From the NCBI RefSeq assembly GCF_003573695.1, contig NC_039362.1, positions 3,260,929 through 3,324,928 of the forward strand: a stretch of 64,000 nt of DNA, given 5' to 3'. This DNA comes from Papaver somniferum (lineage: Eukaryota > Streptophyta > Magnoliopsida > Ranunculales > Papaveraceae). Under the pieces are notes generated by a model. The model did no database searches. It saw only the letters and a list, made by a program, of their open reading frames with translations, and was not told the DNA's origin. A program made the position numbers and the translations under genes. Positions 21,941-33,359 of this stretch are shown here, in pieces. Each line of letters starts with the position of its first letter. The stretch's first letter is position 1.

Positions 21941-23436
21941 TAAAGGAGGTAGGGGTGCAGAGACAGCCAGGAGGTTTTCCTAGAAGAATCCACCCTTGAA
22001 AGAGTGCGTAATAGATCACTGATCGAGCGCTCGGGACGAGGCGGTACTTGTGATATTTCGGCTTGGGACGCATTTAATTTGGCGATAGCGAAATTGGCTT
22101 CAAGGTTGGGTAGATCAGCATGGATTGATGGGTTGACATCAGCTGGTGACCTTGGTTATGTTATATTTTCTTGTGTTGGTTCAAGTGATCGGTTAGCTGG
22201 AGCCTCTACATCTGTTGGTTACCTTGAAATGTCTGCTGAAATTTAGTTTAGGTTTGAGCTAGTTGGGAGTACCTTTTCCAAGAAATAAAATCTGGTGTAG
22301 AACATATGAGTCAGTAAACTTCCTAAGAAAGACAATTTGAACCTACTATATCCCTTTTTGAGACCCACTTTCATCACATTAGAGATAAACCTGGCAATGG
22401 ATGGATGCAACAAAGGAAACTTGGGAGAAGAAGGCAATAACCAAAGAGAGCTGCTTTTGTGCCATGACTCACCTCATATTAACATAGTAGAGATATGGTG
22501 GCGGTATAGACCGAAATTCCGTTATGGTCCAATTCTGAACGGTGCAAAGTGAACATATAGGAGTGAGTTAAGGTGCCATTGCTCTTCATATGCTCTTACT
22601 TAGTCTCGAGATATATTGATTTTTTACAATCCGGCTGCTAATTAGTTAACTCCCTGTGTGTGCTACCAGCCTCCTCCACATGATTTAGATGGTTTAAATG
22701 GTTTAAAATTTCCGTTTCACCAGCAGGCATCGTTCCAAAGAACCTATCAAAAAGAGATGGTTGTGGCGCGAACACGAGGCGGTAGATAATCATCCTGAGA
22801 TCTTCAGGTCTACTGGAATCAATATGTTATCCTTTTCTTTCTTGATCCCTTTTCTGTTATTTGGCTCGAGACTACATGCATTCACTATCACTTTTTATTG
22901 CATTAGTGTGAGTTCGTTGCCCATGTAAGGGCGATCCTTCTTGATGACGAATTCCACGATAACGAGAAATAGAAATCAATCATTCGATGTATGCTCGTTC
23001 TTCGGCGTGAAAAGACGTTGCAAGCCTTGTTATGCGGAAACCTCACTGTTAAGTCAGCAACGCTTCTCAATGCCATTTCTTCCCGAGGCGAATAGCAAGC
23101 GATAGAACAGGATCGTGTACGAAAGCACATGGGCTGCTAATAGACTCGTGACATCCATGTACTGAGTCGTCAAATCGGCGTCTTACATAAGGGGAAAGTC
23201 ACGCCTTGTCAATGGAATTCGTCAGAAAAAGCAGAGGCCAGTAAGTAGATAGAGTCAGTGAGACATGGAATGATATGCCGTGAGTGATACCGAGAAATAT
23301 CATAATAAAGAAGAAAGCCAGTTTTCCCCTTCATGGGTATCCGATTCTCTAGAACCAAAACTCAAATCTTGAAATTACATAGATAGACACTTTCTCGAAT
23401 TGACATAGAAAGTTCCTGTTAGGTCGAATCGGATCG
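21941..23436. other. ~1.5 kb organellar-type insertion inside copia pol
   Basis: The copia reading sense stops at about 21940 and resumes at about 23437 (ELQNVYHYSCFISSIEPKN in frame). The DNA between has no relation to copia. It begins with a 23S/26S rRNA fragment (listed separately). The rest has the more GC-balanced texture and G/C-rich phrases of plant mitochondrial intergenic DNA (inference). I see no protein gene in it. No target duplication or transposon ends were found, which fits repair-mediated capture of organellar DNA (NUMT). Confidence 0.55.
21957..22033 (+). rRNA. Fragment of a mitochondrial-type 26S (23S-like) rRNA gene
   Basis: GCAGAGACAGCCAGGAGG, TAGAAG, CACCCTTGAAAGAGTGCGTA and ATAG.TCACTGATCGAGCGCT follow the highly conserved GTPase-associated (L11-binding) region of bacterial-type 23S rRNA, about 1050-1120 in E. 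coli numbering. The wording AAAGAGTGCGTAATAG and GATCGAGCGCT is the plant mitochondrial form as I recall it. A few universally conserved positions are altered (AGCAGCC reads AGAATCC), so it is a dead fragment of about 77 bp. Confidence 0.7.
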
Positions 23437-24260
23437 AAGAGAACTTCAGAATGTCTATCACTATTCATGTTTTATTTCTTCAATAGAGCCCAAAAATGTT
23501 GATGAAGCACTCAGTGAGACTGCTTGGGTAAACTCAATTCACGAAGAACTCAATCAGTTTAAAAGATAATAAGTATGGAAACTTGTTCCTAAGCCACTAG
23601 GAGTAAACATTGTCGGAACAAAGTAGATCTACAAGAACAAATCAAACGAATTCAGAACCATTGTAAGAAATAAATCTAGGGTCGTTGCTCAAGTATATTC
23701 GCAAATAAAAGGTAGTGATTTTGATGAAACCTTTGCTCGTTTAGAATCAATAAGACTATTACTTGCATATGCTTGTTATCTTAAGATAAAACTCTTCCAA
23801 ATGGATTTTAAATATGCTTTTTTGAATGGGGATTTAAAAGAAGAAATGTTTGTTGCTCAACCTAAAGGGTTTGAAGATCCATTATTCCCATATTATGTTT
23901 TTATATTCAATAAGGCCTTTTATGGCCTAAAGCAAGCTCCAAGAGCCTGGTATGATAAATTAACTTCCTTTTTGCTTCAAAAGGGATTCTCCAGAGGTGG
24001 TGCTGAAAAACACTTTTCACCAAGTGGTGTAGAAAAAACGTGCTTGTAGCACAAATATATGTAGATGACATCATCTATGGTTCCACCTTAAAGGCTCTAA
24101 CATATGAATTTCCGAACCTTATGAGTGGATAATTCGAAATGAGTAACGTAGGAGAATTATCATATTTTCTCGGGTTGCAAATACAGAAACAAAAAGATTA
24201 TATTCTTCTTTCTCAAGAAAAATATGCAAGGAATTTAGTTGAAAACTAAAAGATTCTCAA
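23437..24260 (+). pseudogene. Copia reverse transcriptase
   Basis: In order: SSIEPKNVDEAL, WVNSIHEELNQF, FDETFARLESIRLLLAYACY, KLFQMDFKYAFLNGDLKEEM (first catalytic Asp), KAFYGLKQAPRAWYDKL, then after a frameshift QIYVDDIIYGST with the catalytic DD at about 24060-24070, and LSYFLGLQI. Several stops (for example at 23567-23572, 24048 and 24129) and frameshifts disable it. The wording of the YGLKQAPRAWYD and DDIIYGST blocks points to the SIRE/Maximus lineage (recalled similarity). Confidence 0.9.
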
Positions 24261-24993
24261 CCTATGGCAACTCCAATGCCAACTACTGGAAAACTTCAAT
24301 CAAATCTAGGCGAAAATCAGTTAATCAGAAATTATATAGATCTATGATAGGGAGCTTGTTGTATATAACTGTAACAAGACCGGAAATTTCTTTTAGTGTG
24401 GGATGATGTACTAGATTTCAAGCAGATCCTAGAGAATCACATCTCAAAGCTGTGAAATGAATCATTAGATACGTCAAAGGTACTATAGATTATGGTATAT
24501 CATACTCTATGGATACAAGCAATAATCTTGTTGTGTATTATGATGCCGATTGGGCAGGATGTGTAGACAATCAAAAAAGCACCTCTGGTGGTTGTTTCTA
24601 TGTTGGTCAAAATCTTGTATCTTGGCATAACAAGAAACAGAATTCACAGTCCTTGTCAATCTGTGAAGCAAAATACATTGTTGATGGTACATGTTGTACC
24701 CAACTTTTGTGGATGAAGCAAATGCTCATTGATTATGGGATAAATATTTTCACCATGAATATATTGTGTGATAATTCAAGTGCTATTCGGTTGACTGAAA
24801 ATCCAGTTGAACATTCTCGAACTAAACACATAGATATCATATATCACTTTATTAGAGAATTATATGAGAATGGTATTATCAAATTGGAATATGTTCCATC
24901 TGAGCGTTAGCTAGCTGATATTCTCACAAAACCCTTATATAGAGCAAAGTTAGAAAATCTAAGGAAATCCATAGGGATTGTCAAGGTACATTA
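24261..24993 (+). pseudogene. Copia RNase H domain and polyprotein C-terminus
   Basis: SMIGSLLYITVTRPEI precedes a 134-codon open stretch (24509-24910). It reads VVYYDADWAGCVDNQKSTSG (RNase H Asp), SQSLSICEAKY (Glu), LCDNSSAIRLTENPVEHSRT and KHIDIIYHFI, then, after a TAG, LADILTKPL. This is the canonical copia RH-to-end order. The polyprotein ends at about 24993. Confidence 0.9.
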
Positions 24994-26414
24994 GTACCTT
25001 GTGTGTTCGGTTTTCAACTTTTGCTTGCAAAAGTTAAAAACCGATTTTCAACCTTTCTCTGGTAAAGGTTGGTTGTTGTTATTCTTTTGTTTTTTTATAA
25101 GGATGACAACATAATGGTATTTCGATATCAATTCTCCCTGGAAGAATAAGATGCGATCATATTGAGAAGTTGGATGCGAAATTGAGGTAACAATCTTGTT
25201 AGTTAATTGTTTTCCTGTTTAAGAAAAGCCTAATGTTATTGCTTATATCTTTTTGCTTTTGCTTAACAAAATTTCTGTACAATTGATGTTTTATTCCATT
25301 ATGTGTGTGTGTGATTAAATTGGTTCCGTTTAAGAAAAACTATTGTTATCTTACTTTGTTGTGTGGTATCAATCGTTTAGGCTAACAAAATTTTACGGTG
25401 CAATTGCAGTGCTTTAATGTTTATGTTGTTTCAATTGCTTCCGGTTGAGGTGAATAATTAAGCAAGTTGATTTTTTTTGTTTGTATGAATTATTTATGGA
25501 TTAACAAAAAAATATGTTGACGGGATGAGTTATTTTTTCCAATTCGATTTCGGATAAAATAAACTAAGTTAATTATGATCTTAAATAGACTTATCAAAGT
25601 GGAGGTTTCGGTTATTCAGGTATAATCGAATGCCTAAACAAGGAAATGCTAGTTTACTAACCTAGTATTTGTCTTGTTTAAAAAATCTAAAGGTCTAAGT
25701 TATATGGATAATTAGAACCTGATGAGAAAAATAAAGTTTATCTTTGTTTTGGTCTTATCGAATGAAGTGGTTGTATTTATACAATCGGGTTAGGAAAGGA
25801 ACTAAGGTTCTTAGTTGATTTTTGGTTTGATAAACTAGTTGGGAAAATTGATTTGGGAAATTTTTTCCATGATAACATATCAAAACATAATTACTTTGTA
25901 GTTTCGGTTTTGATATTGGTTATCAAAAATGGTGTGTGGAACCCTCGTGCTTGACTCAATTGGTTGCAAGTCTATTTTGAGATTTGTAAGATCCTTTTCG
26001 TGTTGTCCTTTATTTTTTCGTTTCTTTGTCATTTTGTGACAAAAGGGGGAGAAATATATGGAGTAAACAGGTGATACTGGTATCGATTTTATATAGATTG
26101 GTGTCACTAGGGAAGAGGACAGTGGTGCTTGAACGTTTATCTAACGAAAGAGGAAAAGCACAGACTATGGGGAAGTAACATATCATATGATTTGGTATAA
26201 AAAATACGTGAGTATTTCAAATCTACCTATCTCATCTTTAGGTGGAGTATGATCTTTGTTCTTATAATGTCAACAACTGTTGTATTTTTAAGGATTGAAT
26301 GTATGCAGGTTATGCGCTGTTGAATTCGGTAAGCGTATGTGTAATAAATTTTTGTAATTTGTTTATCCATATGATTGTAAGAGTTTTGTCATTAAAATTG
26401 ACCAAGGGGGAGAC
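24994..26414 (+). other. Copia 3' non-coding region with two purine tracts
   Basis: There is about 1.4 kb between the pol end and the right LTR. SIRE-type elements often carry an env-like frame or long UTR here, but no open frame of interest is visible. A first PPT-like tract (AAAAGGGGGAGAAAT) lies at 26040-26054. The true PPT, ACCAAGGGGGAGAC, at 26401-26414 directly abuts the LTR. Duplicated PPTs are a reported hallmark of Sireviruses. Confidence 0.75.
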
Positions 26415-29155
26415 TATTAGAGCATAGCTCAGTTGAAACCACCAAGCATTGGTATGTCAAGTTTGGTTGTCATATTTTAGTGAACCAAAACTCATATAAG
26501 AGTCACTTGATTAAATGTACTAGAGTCAACTTCGTATAGGTTAGCTTGAAAGTATTAGGATATGAGACATTACAAGTATTGCGAAGACTTGAAGAAGTGA
26601 AGAAGTACGGAGCTACAACCACAACATCATCCTTCCACTTGAGGTTAGTGATATTTTACTTGAACTGTTTCATTCCCTAACGTATCTTTCAAGTCATGCA
26701 TATTGAAAACAAAACTGCGAAGCATGAACACTCTAGATAGACATAGTATTAATGAATACAATACGAGGTTTATTGCTTAACCACTAAACTTTGTAGATAA
26801 GACATCAACATAATTGTATGAATGCTATTGTGATTATGTATGGGTATGAGGTGAGGATTTCATCATAGGAAATAATGTTCTTACATGTGTTTTAAGGAAG
26901 TAAGTTCATGAACCGAAAAGGAAATCGCCAGGCGTTGTTGGGGACGTTCTTCATTACATATCTTATGAACGACCAATATGTGTGATTAGTATAACCGCTC
27001 ATGACTTGTTTGTGTTCTTGGTAAAACTATTCACATGAGGCCTAACTTTTGTATTGGTATGAATTTTATTAATGAAACCGAGCATAAGTATTCACCTGTT
27101 GGTATGATCGAGTTTGTGTAGTTTGTAAGGCCTAACACTGGGTAAAGGGGAACCGATCCTAGTAAGAGGTGCAACACAACACAAAGGGGAATCGATCCTT
27201 GTATGGAGTGTAGCAAGGTTTATAACATAAAGGGGATCCTATGGACATGTGTAACACATTTTTAGGCAAAGGGGAACCGACCCTATGAATATGTGCAACA
27301 CATATGAGTTAGATACCGTATATATGTGGGTAACCGGTTCTAGTACCTAGTCAACCGAATTTTGGAAAGCTAGTGTGACTATGCACAATACTCACATCGA
27401 GGTAGAACCGAAACTTGTTTTGGTAGAAATGTTAACCCCATGATTTATGATTGAGAAGTTCTTAATCAATCGCATAGCTCTTGAAAGTCAGATGAACCAA
27501 TTATAAACTTGTTTGGAAGTGTGGTAAATCGGTTTTAAGTGTGTAAGTATGAAAGATGACTTACAAAGTAAGGATATCGACACACTTTGAACGCCTGCAC
27601 TAATGCGTATATTTTTATTGTTCAAAGATATTCCTTAACGGCTAAGAATGAAGTAAATCCAAGGATCGAAATTAAATAAGTTAAGTATCTTTTAATTAAG
27701 GTTTTTAATTATATATGGCAAATAATAATTAGTAATGTGCATTTGCTAGTTAAATATTTTCCAAGGAGATTTTCGATCATTATTTAGGACAAAGCATTCT
27801 CAGGAATTATGAAAACCGAATTTAGATATTATTATAGAATATCTTGAGAATATTTTCGGTTTTGGAAATTCCTTGGTGTCCAAACTTCATTGTCTATAAA
27901 TACTTGAAGTTTGCATTTCGGGAAAACTGATCCTTAGTGACAGTAAACATTCTCTGTTGTACTGCTACTGGTGAAGCCGCCTATTCAGAGAGGAGAGTAA
28001 TTAGGCGAAGTCTCTTACGGTCGCTCATTTTAAAGTCTTCTTTGGGATTGAGAAGCTCTAGCATGTACCGTTGGTGGGAAACTAGATAATTGCAGTTTTT
28101 CTTTTGTTTTCATATTGATTTGATTGACTAACGGTGGTTGAACTTTCGACAGGGATCTTTAGACTGTTGTTAGTGTTAAAGACGATCTTGTGATAATCCA
28201 TTGTTAACAGAATCCGTCATGTTCGTGATTTATCACAAGAGATTCAAGTAGTTGTGTGCAGGTGTTTATTGAAGATCTAAGAAGATTTGAAGACAAAGAA
28301 GAGATAAAAGATTTTTGACTTGGTTAGATAAATCTTTGGTGTGCACAATACTTGTTCCAGTAAAAGAGGATCCAACTATAATCGATCTATCCTTGTGGTA
28401 TTTTGATATAATAGTTGTGTAGATCGGGATCAATACGTTTCCTTGGGATCAAAGGTATTGATTGGAAAATCTTAACGATTACCTTTTGGTGATTGAACAT
28501 AAGATAGATCTTGGAACCTGGCAAATGAGTTTATGTTAAGATAAACAGAAGAGTCTTTGTCCAACTCATATAACTTGGTTGAAGAGAGTTGATACCAAAC
28601 AGATTTGTTGTTCCTTTACTGTTTGGAATACGAACCAAATGAATTGGTCCAAGTACGTGACTTTTTTACAGGTCGGAGGCGTGGGAATACAGACGGAACT
28701 ATGTGAGCTATAGGTTTAGTTGCTTGGTCTCAACTATACGAAGTTGGTTTATTTTGTATAGCGGCTTAATCATGAGAGTATTCAAATCTGGACAAGGTTC
28801 CGGGGTTTTTATGCATTTGCGGTTTCCTCGTTAACAAAATCTTGCTATGTCATTTACTTTTATTTTTTCCGCGTTATAATTTTTTTATTATAATTAAAGT
28901 AAATCATACAAACGTTAATTTCTATTTACTTGATAAGCAATCCTATTGTGTTTGGTTAAGTACGAACCTTTGTATCAAGTAAACATACTTCGTTGTTTTT
29001 TTGTCTCGATCTCGTATCCATAGACGATCACACGAAGTGTGAACCTATTAGTTATATTGTCTCGACTCAGTCCATAGACAATCACTTTCGGAAAAAGGAC
29101 TTATGGGAAGGAGAAGTTTTAGCTTGAGGTATATATGTGTACCCTCGCCTTTTCA
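26415..29155 (+). mobile_element. 3' LTR of the SIRE-like copia element (LTR2 family)
   Basis: It starts TATTAGAGCATAGCTC (the TG end mutated to TA) and ends GCCTTTTCA, 2741 bp. It is collinear with the left LTR, including the GGGGAACCGATCC-type array (about 27145-27345), the TATA box at 27895-27902 and the GCATTTGCGGTTTCCTCGTT module. Differences are scattered substitutions, small indels and a ~70 bp deletion near 28148. GTTAG at 29156-29160 completes the target duplication. Confidence 0.93.
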
Positions 29156-29160
29156 GTTAG
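29156..29160. repeat. Target-site duplication GTTAG, right copy
   Basis: It is identical to 17150-17154 and confirms that both LTRs belong to one insertion event. Confidence 0.9.
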
Positions 29161-31259
29161 ATCGACTAGTATGTGTATTGATCAAATGAAATTGTCTTTG
29201 TAAACCTTTCAACTTAGCTTCGTGTTATAGTTTTGGTATGAAACTTTCAGCTTAGATGACTTGATCTAGTGCTTCTGACTCAGTCTATCTGATTGAGTTA
29301 TTTGTGAACCTGACTTACCTGACTCAGACCATCTGACTGAGTTGAATCGTTCTAACCCAGAATTGAATCAGTAAGCCTAGATCAGACTTGACTAAGTTGA
29401 CCCTTGAATTGACCTGGACCAGTTGACCTGACCTTGACTGGACGTTTACCGTTAGTTGACCCTTTGACTGTTATTGAGCATTAGTTGACTCTGGTGGACT
29501 AGACGTTAGATTAATGGGCTGGTTTGATGGACTTGGGCTTAGGTCTAATTTTCTATTTTGATATATTGGACCCTCACTCTCTATTGTAAGAAAATGAATA
29601 AGAACTAAAGCTTTCTGAATTTATAATCGAGTTTTCACTAAAGTAATGAAAAAAATCAGAATATCAATTGTGACTACTAATTTTCCCATAGTCTACGTAA
29701 TGTGCTCAGAGAATCATATACTAAGTAGTATTGATATCTCTATGGAACTGATAATTCTAAGTAATAAAAGGTATTCAAGATCACAATAATAACGAAGAAC
29801 ACGAATATAATGTAAATGCTACTAATTTATCATGAGACACAACAGAATACATGGTTTTTGGACTTTTGTCCACGAGGTAATGAGTGATTGTTTGTATTAA
29901 GTTGTGGTGGTTACAAAGATCTTAAATGCTTCCCAAAGTAATAGAGATAACTCAAGTTGAAGTAAATACTTAAGTTCTAAACATTAAAGAGGTATAAGCT
30001 TAAGAATAGATCTTCTTCTCCTAGATATTAAATGACCTTGGTTTGTTAGTGAAGCTTGGTATTTATAGCCCCTTATGTTCCAGGTATATCTTTGCTGTCT
30101 TTGGATCCATCGTTCCCTGATATACCTTCCTTACAAATGGCACCTTCGTTCACCACGTGCTATATCCAGTCGGCCTCTACCACCTCAGCTGACCCACGTT
30201 CCTTCGGGAACTTCCCAGCCTCAGTACAGATTGTACCTTTGCTCATCGTAACCTTCGCCAGTTAGACTCTTCCACCTCATCTCTCTCTACGTGCTTTGAT
30301 TAAGCGTGTAGATAAGAGATTTGTGCATTTAATGCCGATTAGATATATCATCCACCTCTATCCCTTCGCCAGCTGCCTCTCTCTATACTAGGCTTTACTT
30401 TTCTATTTTGGTCGTCGAGGTATAACTTTTGGGGATAAGATAAAGTAGATCGATCTGCGAAGGTGTCTTCTGCTACTCAGGTTTCTCTGTATAGCAAGGG
30501 CTACACAATTATATTGCATGCGACCACTGAAACTGTGACATGTGCTCCGCAGAATATTGATATTCACGGTTTGCCCATTTTCTTTCATATTCTACTGTTT
30601 GGTAGGATTGGAAGAAAAAACTTCCGCAACGCCGCCATTTTTGCACGTACCGGTTGGGTGATCCCCATGTATCTTTTCATGCCATAACTTCCCCTTGAAT
30701 TTGGGGACATTCAAATTTTTGGATTCTCCATCCGCATATAAGAGAAGGAATTTCATTAACTTCCTCTTCTCCTTTTGAACTGTCGCTCTCTATCCCACTA
30801 ATTTTCGTCCCCTTTTCTGCCAACTGTTGGTACACTCCGTGTCTTCCAAAGATCTTGCTCATTATTCATCAATTGGGTTAGCACATACTCACCCTTTGAT
30901 TTTGATGTAGTTTTCCGTATTTTCCATGCTTGGTTCTGTTGCTCTTCCTTTGGCTGCTTGAAGTTGTTGTTGTATTTGCATGTGAGAATTTTGATTCTTA
31001 TGTCTCTCCACGTTGTATGAGAACTTGGGTTTGCTTCCATTTTGCATTTTCACCATGAATGTATCATGATTTCTTTTTATCTGCAAATTTTTGAATGTGG
31101 TGATCAATCATATTCCATTTTGCTTTTTGGGAGGATGAAGTCATTTTGTTTGGTTGGTTTTGCTAAACCCACGCCCAAAGTACTATTATTTTTTCCCCAA
31201 TCATGTTTTTGAGTTGACTGTAATTTCGATCCCCCATTTTTGAGGAATTGTTCTTCCTG
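29161..31259. other. Repeat-derived non-coding DNA right of the copia element
   Basis: 29260-29560 is rich in CTGACTCAG, TTGACC and GTTGAC phrases, which resemble 16190-16400 when reverse-complemented. At 30055-30070 the minus strand reads GGGGCTATAAATACCAAGCT, a good TATA box. This suggests an LTR or gene promoter facing left. Short frames at 30.0-31.1 kb have no recognised domains. I cannot name the element. Confidence 0.4.
30058..30066 (-). promoter_or_regulatory. Candidate TATA box on the minus strand
   Basis: CTATAAATACC in a GGGG-flanked context is typical of plant core promoters. The downstream (leftward) sequence is the unassigned repeat at 29.2-30.0 kb, so an LTR promoter is the likeliest explanation. 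Confidence 0.35.
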
Positions 31260-32212
31260 CTGGTGCTAGGAATCAGGAGACTTTCAAAGAATCCTACATG
31301 TAAAGATCCGAGGCCTATCGTTGACTGAGCCTCCTCCGTGGATGGATCATCCTGATGTTACGCTCTCTCCACCCCCTAAGAAAACTGAGATACCTGAGGT
31401 GCCTGAGGTAGTAGAAGTCGTTGTCGAGGATCTTTCTTTTCCCTTTGAATTGCCTGTATGTATTTGTGTTGGTCGCGATAAGTGTTACGATCGTACTCCT
31501 TTTCTTATGATGGGTCCTTGGGTCGTTGGTTTACCACCGCAGATCCCATCGTCCCTCGTATGACTTTATCTCTACCTGCGAAGTATGATGGATATCAGCC
31601 TTGGGTTTTTAACCCATCTACTTTTCCTGAGATAACCATCGTCCTTGTAACCTTCGTCTTTTGCGGAGGTTTATTTTTCACCCTTGTTTTGCTAAGCGTC
31701 TATGACTTTTTCTTTGCAGCTTACCTCTGCTTCTTCTGTTGGGGCAACTCCAGGTTTTGCTGCTAGGACTGGTCCTGGATATGTTGGTAACTCCGAGGCT
31801 ACCAGGAAAAAAAATAGAAAGAATTCGATTGGTGTGATTAAGCCAATACATGCGAAGATAAGGATTATATGATCATATCTTAGTGTTTATAAAACTTTTG
31901 ATGCCCTGCTTGTGTTTCTTGTCTTACGCCTGTGTTCTCTTATAGGCTGGAGCGGATGTACATCATGTGGGAAAAGAACCTGCTCGAAGGGTGGTGCAAT
32001 ATAGTGGTGATTTCTGGCGTGTTCTCCGGTCCTTATGCGACACTTTGGTTGTGGATCTTATTGCTGCCGAGGAGGATCTTTATGTTTCTGAGCATGGTTT
32101 AGGAGATGACGTTGGTTGTGGCTTAGTATTAGAAAACTGCTCGGTCGAACTCGAATGCGTCGCTATCTCAAGCATGTTTTTCAATGTTAGTGATCAAAAC
32201 TATACGTCTTGA
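31260..32212 (+). pseudogene. Unrecognised decayed coding region, probably TE-derived
   Basis: Two overlapping frames (31321-31563 and 31482-31766) share a plausible coding sense: an acidic, proline-rich start (TEPPPWMDHPDVTLSPPPKK), then GRWFTTADPIVPRMTLSLPA and KYDGYQPWVFNPSTFPEI, ending in a hydrophobic stretch. A third frame at 31967-32212 reads RVVQYSGDFWRVLRSLCDTL and an acidic stretch. The base composition is more coding-like than the surroundings. I do not recognise the family. A non-LTR or gypsy accessory ORF, or an intron-split host gene remnant, are both possible. Confidence 0.3.
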
Positions 32213-32723
32213 TTTCTAGTCTACTTATAGCTAAGTCTCAGACTAGGATAATGTAGTTGAGCTCAAGACTCCATGGCGATCATCATACAAAGACGAAGAA
32301 CTACTCAAGGAACTGGTTGAACTTCATCGACTAAAAGGTATATGGAGACTTGAACTTATCTATCACTCAAAAATCTATCTACTCTATCTCCTATCTTGAG
32401 AAAAAAAAGTCGTATTACTATATAAACTTTGGTTATACAAATTTGGTATTTCGAGCCGAGTTTATCTCGCGTAGATTTTCTCGAAATATGTGTTCGTAAG
32501 CTTTTGCTTTGGCCAAGTTCATCTTTACTAATGACGAAAGTCATAATAAGTTTCAATTACTTGAAAATGGCTTTGACGAAAAATAGTTTGTGAATAACAA
32601 TCATATAACATCCTCTAAGAATGTTTCAATGATTGAAATGAGAGTTTAGAATATATAACCTTGGAAGGATATAAACATTTTGTGGTAACACATATGTGTG
32701 TAAGTCCTTATTCCTTGAACCAA

Positions 32724-32881
32724 AGTATGCGTACTTTGCTGCTCAGGAAAACCGGAACTAAAGTCCGCATACCAGTACGCACACCATCGGAAGTTCACGT
32801 CCCGTGAAAATATGCTGGAGTTTATGAACTTAAAAAAAACTCATTTCAGGTACTTAAGTCCGCGTACCAGTTCGCGTACTT
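32724..32881 (+). promoter_or_regulatory. Iterated GTnCGCGTAC-type motif in LTR1
   Basis: AGTATGCGTACTT (about 32724), AGTCCGCATACC (32762), AGTACGCACACC (32774), AGTCCGCGTACC (32857) and AGTTCGCGTACTT (32869) form two close pairs and one single copy upstream of the TATA box. They are plausibly U3 regulatory repeats. The function is inferred. Confidence 0.5.
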
Positions 32882-33352
32882 AGGTTTGTTATCTTCTAAA
32901 AATGATTATTCGTGAACTTAAACTTATATAAATTAAGGAATGAATGTTTGCAAACCGTGGATGTACAGTTCATGAATTGATTCAAGTGAATCAAATCGTT
33001 TTTGCTTCAATTGTGTCTTGTATACTTCTATAAGACCTAAGCAATTGAACAACTCTCTAACTAGTTCATTTGAGTCATTTGAACTAGTTTTGGTAAAAAA
33101 GAATATAATTAATATGGAAGTGCTCATATGGCTAACCATTTGGTTAACTACTGTTGAACCAACTAAGTGTACATGTTTGGGTATGGTTACACAAACCTAA
33201 ATAAACGTGTATTTCATTTGTGTGTAACAAGCTAAGTTCAATATAACGGTTTAAAGATATTATCTTGAATCTAATCAGATTTTCATCTAACGGTGAATAT
33301 TGAATGCTTTGTTACTAAGCTAACATTGATTGCAAACCCTGATTTGAAAGAC

Positions 33353-33359
33353 TATATAA
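33353..33359 (+). promoter_or_regulatory. LTR TATA box (LTR1)
   Basis: TATATAA precedes AGGAGAACTCTAGCAACTGG, and the same arrangement is conserved at 4354-4360 in the truncated LTR. Confidence 0.55.

Noticed and set aside
22004..22246. 80-codon open frame after the rRNA fragment
   Set aside because: It overlaps the rRNA-like sequence at its start and has no recognisable motif. It is most likely a chance frame in organellar-type DNA.
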